Source of the DNA: Gemmatimonadota bacterium
GTDB taxonomy: Bacteria; Gemmatimonadota; Gemmatimonadetes; Gemmatimonadales; GWC2-71-9
Direction: 5' to 3'
Length of the DNA stretch: 29,336 nucleotides
NCBI GenBank assembly: GCA_003221085.1
Contig: QHUD01000122.1
Location: forward strand, 1 to 29,336
Shown in pieces: positions 14,900-22,673 of the stretch. A program made the translations under genes and the position numbers. The first letter of the stretch is position 1, and every line of letters begins with the position of its first letter. The notes under the pieces were generated by a model. The model was not told the origin of the DNA, searched no databases, and saw nothing but the letters and a program-made list of their open reading frames with translations.

Positions 14900-17197
14900 C
14901 TACGAGAGCGTCTGGCCGGAGAGGGCGCTCGCGGTGCCGATATCGGCTCCCAGGCTCTTGAACGCGGACGTCGCCGCTTGCAGCTCCAGCTCGGCGTCGT
15001 CGGGGCATCCCGTGGCGCGAAACGCCCCGGACAGGAGCAGCCTCGCGGAGGCGGTCTCGTAAGGAAGCTGGACTTCCTGCCAGAGCTTGCAAGCGCGCCG
15101 CAGGTTGGGGACGGCCGCGTCGGCGGCGCCTTCGGCGAGCTGCACGGCTCCGCGTGCTTGAGCCGCGCTCGCGTGCCATGCCGTGGAACTGTACTCTCGC
15201 GCAATGGCTTCGAGCTCCGCCGCACTTCCCCGCGCCACATCGACGTCTCCCGCAGCGAGCGCGATCTGCACGCGCGCGGGCAAGAGGCGCGCCCTGTCCA
15301 GCGACCCCTCCGGTCGGTCGGCGACGGCGCGCTCGATGAGCACCTTCGCGGCGTCGATCTTTCCCTCTGCCAGGCGCAGCAGCGCGAGGCCCGGTACCGG
15401 CTCGCGGCCGAGCTCATGGGCCTGCCGCAGGACTTCCTCGGCACGCTTCAAGTCGCCCATCCGCAGCCGGATTTCTCCGATCTCGTAGAACGCTTCCCCG
15501 GCCGCGATGTTGTAGAAGCCCCGGAGCTCCTGGGCGGCGCGCAGCGCCTCGGTCTCGGCGTCGCTCCATGCCCCGCGGAGTCGCATGAGCTCCGCTCGGT
15601 GCACCCGACAGATCCCGGGGAACCCGGACTCCGTGTGCTGCTCGCACCAGCGTCGTGCCGCTTCGCTCCATTCGGCCGCCCGCTGGTAGTCGGCCAGCTT
15701 TTCACACATGCCCATCATGTTGCAGTAGATCCGCCCGGTCACCTCGGGGCCGAGCTCTCCGCCGACGGCCGCCGCCATCGCTTCGTCGATCAGCGCCATT
15801 CCCTCTGCCAGCTCACCTTTGGAGACCAGCATGCGGCCGACGTCGTGCATAGCCAGGGCCTGGAGGTCGCGATCGCGGAATCGGGTGGCGAGGTCGGCCG
15901 TCCGTCTCGCCAGGCCCAGCGCCTTGTCGACGTCCCCTTCGCCGTCGAAGGCGAGCATCGCGTGGAGCCGCAGCAGCGCGCCATGCTCGTGGCACTCGGG
16001 GACGTCCTGCAGCAGCCGTTCCGCGCGTTTGAGCCAGCCGTTCCCGAGGGACTTCGCCTGCCTGCGAAAGAAATCTTCCGCCAGGCGCACTGCCACGGCG
16101 GCCGCCGGCCGGGGCTTCCGCTGATCCATGTACGCGACGTACGCGCGCTCGCGGGCGGCGATGCAGTCGTCCACGCGGCCGATCCACCAGGCCGACTCAG
16201 CAAGGCGTTCGTCGTCCTCCACGGCGAGTGCCTGCTGCGCCTGGGCGTTGCTCAGCGTCTCGAACGCCTCCCGCCAGGCGTGGCGCGCGAAGGCGCTCCG
16301 CCCGGCGTCCTCGACGCTTTCACGCGCCGGCGGCGGCGTCGCGACGGCGTCCGGGTGGGCTCCGGTAGATGTTCGCAAGGCCTCCGCGAACTGATGCGTC
16401 GTGGCGAATCGGTCGGCGGGAGCCCGCGCCAGCGCCTTCGCGATCGCCCGATCCATCGGCAGGGAAACCGTCTCCCGCAGGCGCCGGGCGGACGGGACCG
16501 GGTCGGTGAACCGCTTCGCGATGATCGCCTGGACGGTCGGCCCGGTGAACGGCGGCTCACCGGCGAGCATCTCATACAGCACGCAGCCCAAACTGTAGAC
16601 GTCGCTCCGACCGTCGAGCGCCCGCTCGCCTGCGCCTTGCTCAGGGCTCATGTACGCGGGCGTGCCGAGGACCACCCCGGTCCGCGTGAGCTTTCCCCCT
16701 CCGGCGGCGTCGATCGCGGCCGCGATGCCGAAGTCGGCCACGATGGCCTCGCCGTCGGACAGCAGGATGTTTTCGGGCTTGACGTCTCGATGCACCACGT
16801 CGTGGCTGTGGGCATAGCTCAAGGCACTCGCTACTTGGCACGCGATCGCCACGGCATCCTCGACAGCGAGCTGCTTCTCCCGGTTCAGCCGCTCCCGGAG
16901 CGACTCGCCCTCCACGTACGGCATGACGTAGTAAAAGAAGCCGTCCGCCTCGCCCGAATCGTGCAGCGGCAAGATGTGGGGATGACTGAGGCGGGCCGCG
17001 GTCTCGATCTCGCGGAGAAACCGCTCGCGGCCGAGCGCGGCCGCGAGCTCCGGCGCCAGTACCTTGATCGCGACCGAGCGACGGTGCTTCACGTCCTGGG
17101 CGAGGTACACCGTCGCCATCCCCCCGTGGCCGAGTTCGCGCTCGATCGTGTAGCGACCGGCGACGGCAGCCTGAAGGCGGGGGATAGGGTCGGTCAC
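14900..17197 (-). CDS. Soluble Ser/Thr protein kinase with C-terminal TPR region
   Basis: 765 residues from the GTG at 17197, which gives the typical TDPIPRLQAAVAGRYTIERE start; the longer open frame to 18094 is antisense to yifB. Residues 16-275 form a PknB-type kinase: glycine loop LGHGGMATVYLA, Lys45, HRDVKPEN with catalytic Asp138, DFG Asp155, GTPAYMSPEQ, and DVYSLGCVLYEMLAGEPPFT. All essential residues are present. After an Ala/Pro linker (about 282-300) the rest is helical TPR-like repeats (SAWWIGRVDDCIAARERAYV, GWLKRAERLLQDVPECHEHG). This tail resembles the TPR part of large LuxR-type regulators. No transmembrane helix separates the two, unlike the usual kinase-TM-TPR form in this group. 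The targets are unknown; partner-binding by the TPR part is likely. Confidence 0.9.
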   Translation of the reverse strand: MTDPIPRLQAAVAGRYTIERELGHGGMATVYLAQDVKHRRSVAIKVLAPELAAALGRERFLREIETAARLSHPHILPLHDSGEADGFFYYVMPYVEGESLRERLNREKQLAVEDAVAIACQVASALSYAHSHDVVHRDVKPENILLSDGEAIVADFGIAAAIDAAGGGKLTRTGVVLGTPAYMSPEQGAGERALDGRSDVYSLGCVLYEMLAGEPPFTGPTVQAIIAKRFTDPVPSARRLRETVSLPMDRAIAKALARAPADRFATTHQFAEALRTSTGAHPDAVATPPPARESVEDAGRSAFARHAWREAFETLSNAQAQQALAVEDDERLAESAWWIGRVDDCIAARERAYVAYMDQRKPRPAAAVAVRLAEDFFRRQAKSLGNGWLKRAERLLQDVPECHEHGALLRLHAMLAFDGEGDVDKALGLARRTADLATRFRDRDLQALAMHDVGRMLVSKGELAEGMALIDEAMAAAVGGELGPEVTGRIYCNMMGMCEKLADYQRAAEWSEAARRWCEQHTESGFPGICRVHRAELMRLRGAWSDAETEALRAAQELRGFYNIAAGEAFYEIGEIRLRMGDLKRAEEVLRQAHELGREPVPGLALLRLAEGKIDAAKVLIERAVADRPEGSLDRARLLPARVQIALAAGDVDVARGSAAELEAIAREYSSTAWHASAAQARGAVQLAEGAADAAVPNLRRACKLWQEVQLPYETASARLLLSGAFRATGCPDDAELELQAATSAFKSLGADIGTASALSGQTLS

Positions 17198-17335
17198 CAG
17201 GAACTCCACGCGGGACGTCCTGCATGATAGACTCCCGAGTAGGGAGAGGCCAGATGGGCTGGCTCGCGGGATTTGGCTCTGTCCCGCGTAACTTCGGCTA
17301 CCCCCTCTCCGGGTCTCGGCCGTACCCTCCGTGGC

Positions 17336-18871
17336 ATGCTCGCCCGCGTCCGCTCGGCCGCCGTGCTCGGCATCGATGCCTATCTGGTGGACGTCGAGAC
17401 CGACATCGCGAACGGTCTCCCCACCTTCGCAACCGTTGGCCTGCCGCAAGGTGCCGTGAAGGAGGGTCGTGAGCGGGTGTACGCCGCGCTCGCGAACACC
17501 GGCTACACCTTCCCGTTGAAGCGTATCACCGTGAACCTCGCCCCCGCCGACATTCGCAAGGACGGGTCGGCGTTCGACTTGCCGATCGCCGTGGGCATCC
17601 TCGCCGCCACGGAGCAGATCTCGGCGGAGCGGCTCGGCCGAGTCGCGGTGCTCGGCGAGCTGGGGCTTGAGGGGGCGATTCGTCCCGTCCGCGGAGCGCT
17701 CCCCGTGGCCCTCGCGGCGCGCACGGCGGGGCTCGAGGCGCTCGTGCTGCCGCGTGAGAACGTGCCGGAGGCGGGCGTCGTCTCCGGGGTCCGCGTGCTG
17801 GGCGCCGGCAATCTGGCCGAGCTGGCCGACTTTCTGGACGGCCGGGGCGAGCTGCCGGAGGCGCAGGTCGATCTCGCCGGGCTGCTCGCGGAACGGGCGA
17901 AGCACGACGTGGACTTCGCGGAAGTGAAGGGGCAGGCGCACGCGAAGCGCGCGCTCGAAGTCGCGGCGGCCGGGGGGCACAACATTTTGATGATCGGTCC
18001 GCCGGGGAGCGGCAAGACGATGCTCGCCCGGCGGCTCCCGACCATTCTCCCGCAGATGAGCCTCGACGAAGCGCTCGAGACCACGAAGATCCACTCGGTG
18101 GCGGGTGTGCTACCGGTTGGCGAGTCGCTGGTGGCGCGGCGGCCGTTCCGCGCGCCGCATCACACAATCTCGGACGCCGGGCTGATCGGCGGCGGCTCGT
18201 ACCCGCGGCCCGGCGAAGTGAGCCTGGCGCACGGCGGCGTGCTGTTCCTGGATGAGCTCCCCGAGTTCTGCAAAAACGTGCTCGAGGTGCTGCGCCAGCC
18301 GATGGAAGACGGCGTGGTGACCATCGCGCGCGCCGCGATGAGCCTCACCTACCCGGCGCGCTTCATGCTCGCCGCGGCGATGAACCCCTGCCCCTGCGGC
18401 TACTTCGGCGATCCGCAGCATAACTGCGTCTGCGGGCCCCTCGGTGTGGAGCGCTACCTCGCCCGCGTCTCGGGGCCGCTGCTCGACCGCATCGACATTC
18501 ATCTGGAGGTGCCCGCCGTGAAGTACCGCGCGCTGGCGGACCAGGGCGGCGGCGAGCCGAGCGAGGCGGTGCGGGAGCGCGTGGACCGGGCGCGCGCGGC
18601 GCAGCGGGAGCGTTTCGCGAGCCGGCCGGGCGTCTACGCCAACGCCCACATGGCGGCGCGCGACATTCGCACCTTCTGCCGCGTGTCGGATGGGGCCGAC
18701 GCGCTGCTCCGCACGGCCATCACGCGCCTCGCGCTCTCGGCGCGGGCGTATCACCGCATTCTCAAGATCGCGCGAACTATCGCCGACCTCGAGGCAGCGG
18801 CGGACCTTCAGCCGAAGCACGTGAGCGAGGCGATTCAGTACCGCAGCCTCGACCGGCGGGGGCTTGCGTAG
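17336..18871 (+). CDS. YifB/ComM-family Mg-chelatase-like AAA+ ATPase
   Basis: 511 residues from the ATG at 17336 (MLARVRSAAVLGIDAYLVDV), the standard start for this family. The N-terminal ChlI-like Lon-protease-type fold has FATVGLPQGAVKEGRERVYA and NLAPADIRKDGSAFDLPIA. The AAA+ core has Walker A GPPGSGKT near residue 221, FRAPHHTISDAGLIGGGSYP, Walker B GVLFLDELPEF and LLDRIDIHLEVPAV. A C-rich finger MNPCPCGYFGDPQHNCVCG is present, and the C-terminal Mg_chelatase_C shows RAYHRILKIARTIADLE. Gammaproteobacterial ComM aids branch migration in natural transformation; in this lineage the function is not known. It diverges from the kinase gene, with 138 bp between the starts. Confidence 0.92.
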   Translation: MLARVRSAAVLGIDAYLVDVETDIANGLPTFATVGLPQGAVKEGRERVYAALANTGYTFPLKRITVNLAPADIRKDGSAFDLPIAVGILAATEQISAERLGRVAVLGELGLEGAIRPVRGALPVALAARTAGLEALVLPRENVPEAGVVSGVRVLGAGNLAELADFLDGRGELPEAQVDLAGLLAERAKHDVDFAEVKGQAHAKRALEVAAAGGHNILMIGPPGSGKTMLARRLPTILPQMSLDEALETTKIHSVAGVLPVGESLVARRPFRAPHHTISDAGLIGGGSYPRPGEVSLAHGGVLFLDELPEFCKNVLEVLRQPMEDGVVTIARAAMSLTYPARFMLAAAMNPCPCGYFGDPQHNCVCGPLGVERYLARVSGPLLDRIDIHLEVPAVKYRALADQGGGEPSEAVRERVDRARAAQRERFASRPGVYANAHMAARDIRTFCRVSDGADALLRTAITRLALSARAYHRILKIARTIADLEAAADLQPKHVSEAIQYRSLDRRGLA

Positions 18872-18889
18872 CGCTACTCCTCCGATCCT

Positions 18890-20983
18890 CTATCGGGACG
18901 CGGTCTTACACTTGCCTGCGGTGTCCGCCTCAAAGATTTCCCGAACCTCCGAGGCATCCAAAGCGCGTCCGAAGATCTCGATTTCGTCCAGCACGCCGTC
19001 AAGAGGCTCACCGCCGGAGCTGATTTCCACACCGAATCCGGCATCGACTGCCCCTGATATCGCTAGGCTGCCGACCTCGTAGCCATCCAGATACAAGCGC
19101 ATGACAGCGCCGTCATACGACCCGGCGACATGATGAAAAACGCCGACCTGCAGGACGTTGTTGGCGCGGACGTGATATAGCTGCCCATCAATCCGCATGT
19201 AGAAGTGAAGCTGCGCGGGGCCGTCTATTCCATCGTAACGTAGGACCGCCTTCTCCCCGCCCAGAGTCACATACCGCTCGATTCTGCCAGGCGGCAGTGA
19301 ATTGTGCTTGACCCACGCGTCGATGGTCAGCTGTTGCAAGTTGTCGATTCCTGTTCCGGGAGCGAAAACTGCATTGCCCACGCCATCAAAACTGAATCCC
19401 TCGCCCACCTTGGCCGGCGCGAACTTCGCTCGGGCGCTGGCAAATGCCAGCCCTTGACCTTCGTCATCGTTGTCACCTCTCCGTGTTGCCCATGCCGGAT
19501 CCGCGTCCCAGGCCGGATTGTCGGTCACCCGCTGCTGCGCCGAGCCGTCCGGCTTCATCAGGTAGATCTCGTAGTTTCCGTCACGGTTGCTTGCGAAGGC
19601 GATCCTGCTGCCCGTGGGAGACCAAGCTGGATAGTACTCGTCGGCCGGGTTGTTGGTCAGGCGAGTCGGTTGCGAGCCGTCCACGTTCATCACGTAGATC
19701 TCGCCATTGCCGTCACGATCGCTCTTGAACGCGATCTTGTCGCCGCCGGGCGACCATGCGGGGAACTCCTCGGCCGCGGGGCTCCGGGTCAGGTTGGTGG
19801 GATTCGAGCCATCGGCGTTGATCACGTATACCTCGTTGTTGCCGTCGCGATTCGTCTGAAAGCCGACCCTTCTGCCGTCGGGCGACCACGTCGGGAGCTG
19901 ATCAACGAAGCCGCCTTGGGTCAGACGGGTCGGATTCGAGCCATCGGCATTCATGAGGTAGATCTGCGGACTGCCATCGCGCTCGCTCACGAACGCAATC
20001 CGCTTGTCGTCCGGGGACCACACTGACATGTAGTCGGGCGAGAAGTCGTTGGTCAGTTTGGTCTGCCCTGAGCCGTCGGCATTCATGACGTAGATCTCGC
20101 AACTGAAATCGGTCGGGCGACACGCCGTGAACGTTATCCTCCGTCCGTCATGCGACCAATTGGGACGTGCGTTGTACCCTGGGGTGTCGGTGAGCTGAGT
20201 CTGCGAGGCGCCACGCTGTGTCATGACATAGACGTTGAAGGTGCCTATGCCGTGATTGCCTCCGATGAGGTCACCAACATCCCCATCGCCCGGCCACCAC
20301 CCCCGGAGACCGGCGGGCGGCGGGAGGCAGCGGGCAGGGGGCATCACCGAAGCCGTCCAGACGGGAACGGCATCGAAGATGGGGGAGCCATCGGCGAGAA
20401 CCGAGTTGCTGGTTAGCGCGATCACCCCAGTGCCGTCTGCGTTCATGACGAAAATGTCTTCGTCGCCACCGTCGCGGGTGCTGTGGAAGGCAATCCACTT
20501 GCCGTCGGGCGACCACACGGGATCATCATCGGCGATGAAATCGTTGTGGGTGAGCTGGGTGACTCCGCTCCCGTCCGCGTTCATGACGAAGATGTCGAGG
20601 TCGCCGCCGTCGCGGGTGCTCGAGAATACGATCCGTTTGCCGTCGGGTGACCAGCCCGCATGGTCGCCCTCGTCACTGGCGGGGTTGTTGGTGAGCCGGG
20701 TGACGTGCGTCCCATCCACGTTCATGACGTACAGCTCGGTGTTCCCGTCGCGGTCGCTCTGGAACAGGATCTGCTTCCCATCGGGCGACCACGCGGTCGG
20801 GAAATCGCGCACGAAGTCGTTGTGCGTGAGTCGCGTGACTCCGCCTCCGTCGGCGTTCATGACGAAGACCTCGTCGCCGCCGTCGCGATTGCTGGCGAAC
20901 GCGATCCGCTTGCCGTCGGGGGACCAGGCGGTCGCGAAAGCGTTGTCGGCGATGTGGGTCACTCCGCTTCCGTCTGCGTTCAT
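18890..20983 (-). CDS. PD40-propeller/LamG protein, C-terminal part of a frameshifted gene
   Basis: 697 residues from the ATG at 20983, but this start lies in the middle of a propeller blade (MNADGSGV). It is really the 3' part of the gene beginning at 21312. The first part (to residue about 218) holds five TolB/PD40-type blades with the pattern WSPDGKRIAF ... SNRDG ... VMNADG. Residues 219-245 (CLPPPAGLRGWWPGDGDVGD) are the opening strands of a LamG/concanavalin-like domain. This is interrupted by a second set of about six blades (246-518). The LamG domain resumes at KFAPAKVGEGFSFDG and runs to LDGVLDEIEIFGRALDASEV. The product is most likely a surface or periplasmic binding protein for glycans or proteins. 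An 11-bp deletion would join this frame to the upstream one and give one 803-residue lipoprotein. Confidence 0.8.
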   Translation of the reverse strand: MNADGSGVTHIADNAFATAWSPDGKRIAFASNRDGGDEVFVMNADGGGVTRLTHNDFVRDFPTAWSPDGKQILFQSDRDGNTELYVMNVDGTHVTRLTNNPASDEGDHAGWSPDGKRIVFSSTRDGGDLDIFVMNADGSGVTQLTHNDFIADDDPVWSPDGKWIAFHSTRDGGDEDIFVMNADGTGVIALTSNSVLADGSPIFDAVPVWTASVMPPARCLPPPAGLRGWWPGDGDVGDLIGGNHGIGTFNVYVMTQRGASQTQLTDTPGYNARPNWSHDGRRITFTACRPTDFSCEIYVMNADGSGQTKLTNDFSPDYMSVWSPDDKRIAFVSERDGSPQIYLMNADGSNPTRLTQGGFVDQLPTWSPDGRRVGFQTNRDGNNEVYVINADGSNPTNLTRSPAAEEFPAWSPGGDKIAFKSDRDGNGEIYVMNVDGSQPTRLTNNPADEYYPAWSPTGSRIAFASNRDGNYEIYLMKPDGSAQQRVTDNPAWDADPAWATRRGDNDDEGQGLAFASARAKFAPAKVGEGFSFDGVGNAVFAPGTGIDNLQQLTIDAWVKHNSLPPGRIERYVTLGGEKAVLRYDGIDGPAQLHFYMRIDGQLYHVRANNVLQVGVFHHVAGSYDGAVMRLYLDGYEVGSLAISGAVDAGFGVEISSGGEPLDGVLDEIEIFGRALDASEVREIFEADTAGKCKTASR

Positions 20984-20995
20984 GCTGCGTTCATG
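20974..20995. repeat. 11-bp tandem direct repeat causing a frameshift
   Basis: The unit CTGCGTTCATG occurs twice without a gap (20974-20984 and 20985-20995). On the coding strand each unit encodes the MNA motif, which recurs in nearly every propeller blade. The duplication adds 11 bp and shifts the frame; with one copy the two frames join as 2412 bp (804 codons including stop). Confidence 0.85.
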
Positions 20996-21312
20996 ACGAG
21001 GATCTCGAGGGTGCTAAACGTGTTGTTAAACCTGTTGAAGGCGATCCGCTTGCCGTTGGGCGACCAGATGGGATCGATGTCGTTATCGGGAGTGTTGGTC
21101 AGTTGGGTCGGTCGACTCCCGTCCGCGTTCATGATGTAGATGTCGAAGTCGCCGTCGCGGGTGCTGTGGAACGCGATGGTGCCTCTGAGGCCCTCGTCTG
21201 CGGAGAGGCTGAACTGCGGCCCGTCCACCTTAGGCGCGAGCGATCGCTCGGCGTTCTGGCAGGTTGTGAGAAGAGCACCAAAGGCGAGGAAGGGGATCAG
21301 TCGACGGCGCAT
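20980..21312 (-). pseudogene. N-terminal part of the PD40/LamG lipoprotein gene, ended by an 11-bp duplication
   Basis: 110 residues from the ATG at 21312 (AGGAGGG seven bases upstream). MRRRLIPFLAFGALLTTCQN contains a likely lipobox (LTTC, Cys18). One blade and the start of the second follow (TIAFHSTRDGDFDIYIMNAD, WSPNGKRIAFNRF), and then it stops at EILVMNAA. The stop is caused by the 11-bp direct repeat at 20974-20995. Removing one copy makes VMNA continue as DGSGV in the next frame. The TGA of this frame overlaps the ATG of the next as ATGA, so re-initiation could still make the second part, but without a signal peptide. I judge it a broken or switchable gene rather than two separate genes. 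Confidence 0.75.
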
Positions 21313-21336
21313 ATGCCCTCCTGGGAGAGCCTAAAG

Positions 21337-21376
21337 AAAAAAAACCGGTCAAGCGTGTGCCTCGCTCAGCCGGTTT
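21337..21376 (-). terminator. Intrinsic terminator in the leader of the PD40/LamG gene
   Basis: On the minus strand AAACCGG (21376-21370) pairs with CCGGTTT (21348-21342), with a second inner stem of AGCG and CGCT. Eight Ts follow (complement of 21337-21344). Its end is only 24 bp before the ATG at 21312 of a gene on the same strand, so it can act as an attenuator as well as a plain terminator. Confidence 0.7.
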
Positions 21377-21435
21377 CGCGATTTGCTCCCCTCGAGGCCT
21401 GGGCGAACCGCACGACAGCGCGCCTCGGGGTTCAT
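21349..21435 (-). CDS. Possible leader peptide ending in the terminator hairpin
   Basis: 28 codons: an ATG at 21435 followed by NPEARCRAVRPGLEGSKSRN and RLSEAHA, ending in a TGA inside the right arm region of the terminator stem. It has five arginine codons in the first half. There is no good ribosome-binding site. A promoter about 20 bp upstream and the terminator overlap make a coding leader possible, but this is the least certain coding call here. It could equally be chance in a structured leader RNA. Confidence 0.25.
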   Translation of the reverse strand: MNPEARCRAVRPGLEGSKSRNRLSEAHA

Positions 21436-21454
21436 GGCATCTGAGTTGCGTTCC

Positions 21455-21482
21455 AATATGCACCGCTACCAGCGGTCCGCAA
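21455..21482 (-). promoter_or_regulatory. Candidate promoter for the PD40/LamG leader
   Basis: On the minus strand TTGCGG (21482-21477) and CATATT (21460-21455) are separated by 16 bp. The sequence after the -10 (GGAACGC) is like that after the ispG -10 (GAACGC). The -35/-10 spacer contains a perfect ACCGCT-GGT-AGCGGT inverted repeat that could be an operator. Transcription from here would give a leader of about 135 nt. Confidence 0.4.
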
Positions 21483-21676
21483 CCACCGACCTGGAAGGGG
21501 CGGAAGTCGGCTCCGTAGGTCTACCGGGACGCGTGCGACGATGTGGCAAGTCGTCACCTTCCTGAGCCGGCTCGATTCGCCGCCTGCGGCGGTCGACACT
21601 GCCCGGCGGCGCGTCGGCGGGTAGCAGCGGCTCAGGGCGCATGTATCTTCCCCCCCTTCCTAACCTGTTCTCGGGT
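21483..21676. other. Intergenic region before the agmatinase gene
   Basis: About 190 bp without a gene. It carries several GC-rich inverted repeats on the minus strand (GAGCCGGCTC; CGCCGC-AGG-CGGCG). On the plus strand a TATCTT box at 21645 could drive the agmatinase gene. No tRNA, tmRNA or RNase P signature could be recognised. Confidence 0.4.
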
Positions 21677-22510
21677 ATGTCCAGCGCGGTTCGCGGCACC
21701 CCGACTCTGCTCGGCCTCCCCTACGACGCGAGCTCCTCGTTTCTCAAGGGCACGGCGGCGGCTCCGCCGCTGATCCGTCAGGCGCTGCATTCACCAGCGG
21801 GAAACCCGTGGACCGAGACGGGGGTCGATCTTGGCGCGGACGGTGCGCTCGGCGACGCGGGCGACGTGCCCCTCGGCACCGCTGGGGCCGACGCGCGCAC
21901 TAAGATCGAAGAGGCCGTGCGCACGCTGCTCGAATCGGGAGGCCGGCCCATCGCGCTCGGCGGCGACCATTCCGTCACCTACCCGATCGTGCGGGCGGTG
22001 CGATGGTTTCACCCGCAGCTCAGCATCCTCCACTTCGACGCCCATCCCGACCTGTACCCGGAGTTCGAGGGCGACCGATACTCCCACGCGTGTCCCTTCG
22101 CGCGGATCATGGAGGAGCGGCTAGCCGATCGGCTGGCGCAGGTGGGGATCCGCACGTCGACCGCCGTACAGCGCGCCGAGGCCAAGCGCTACGGAGTGGA
22201 AGTGATCGACATGCGCGCCTGGGTCGCGGGCCGGCGCCCCGAGCTGCGCGCGCCGGTGTACGTATCGATCGATATCGACGCGTTCGATCCTGCGTTCGCG
22301 CCGGGAGTATCGCACCGTGAGCCGGGCGGCCTCACCGTGCGTGAGGGGCTGGCGGTGCTGCACGCCTTGACGGTCCCGCTCGTCGGTGCCGATATCGTGG
22401 AGTTCAATCCCGCTCAGGACCCGAGCGGGATGACGGCGACACTATGCGCGAAGCTTGTGAAAGAGGTTGCTGGGAAGATGATGAGTTCGGTGGATTCGTC
22501 AGCTGGATGA
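21677..22510 (+). CDS. Agmatinase/arginase-family ureohydrolase
   Basis: 277 residues from the ATG at 21677 (SSAVRGTPTLLGLPYDASSS); an in-frame ATG at 21641 adds 12 residues without family character. It hydrolyses a guanidino group to urea (agmatine to putrescine, arginine to ornithine) or a formimino group, using two Mn ions. The ligand motifs are present: GGDHSVTYP (His), ILHFDAHPDLY (two Asp, His) and VYVSIDIDAFDPAFAPGV (two Asp). The ending VGADIVEFNPAQDP is as in SpeB. Length is slightly below the usual 290-310. Substrate cannot be told apart from sequence; agmatinase is the most usual form in this layout. No neighbours of arginine or polyamine metabolism are seen. Confidence 0.88.
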   Translation: MSSAVRGTPTLLGLPYDASSSFLKGTAAAPPLIRQALHSPAGNPWTETGVDLGADGALGDAGDVPLGTAGADARTKIEEAVRTLLESGGRPIALGGDHSVTYPIVRAVRWFHPQLSILHFDAHPDLYPEFEGDRYSHACPFARIMEERLADRLAQVGIRTSTAVQRAEAKRYGVEVIDMRAWVAGRRPELRAPVYVSIDIDAFDPAFAPGVSHREPGGLTVREGLAVLHALTVPLVGADIVEFNPAQDPSGMTATLCAKLVKEVAGKMMSSVDSSAG

Positions 22511-22512
22511 CG

Positions 22513-22605
22513 TCACCGGGACGCACCGTGATGGATCGGCGCGACGGCCCCGCGGTGACAGGATGCGGCGACGAGGGTGAAGAGCAGGAGCGGGAACACG
22601 CGCAT
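22513..22605 (-). CDS. Possible very short lipoprotein (30 aa)
   Basis: On the minus strand ATG at 22605 opens RVFPLLLFTLVAASCHRGAV, a good signal peptide with a lipobox (VAASC, Cys16), and stops after HHGASR. TAGATT, a likely -10, is 8 bp upstream, so the transcript would be near leaderless. After removal of the signal only 15 residues remain, as in small bacteriocin-release or entericidin-like lipoproteins. It could also be the remnant of a longer gene: another frame (VRPGDVIQLTNPP) continues open into the agmatinase gene. Confidence 0.35.
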   Translation of the reverse strand: MRVFPLLLFTLVAASCHRGAVAPIHHGASR

Positions 22606-22673
22606 TACGAGAGAATCTACAGCCCATCGGCTGGCGCGGAGCCGGGCCGTTCCCTACTTTCCCGACACGCCTC

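Noticed and set aside
14978..17227. 749-codon plus-strand ORF opposite the kinase gene
   Set aside because: Shadow of the kinase-TPR gene; composition and lack of motifs.
17198..18094. N-terminal 299-residue extension of the Ser/Thr kinase frame
   Set aside because: It is antisense to yifB and low in complexity (Arg/Gly/Glu-rich); kinases of this type start with TDPIPRLQ.
21337..21600. Region upstream of the PD40/LamG gene as 6S RNA, tmRNA or RNase P RNA
   Set aside because: I could not find the closing stem and central bubble of 6S RNA, nor any conserved tmRNA or RNase P segment. A leader with an attenuator explains promoter, hairpin and position better.
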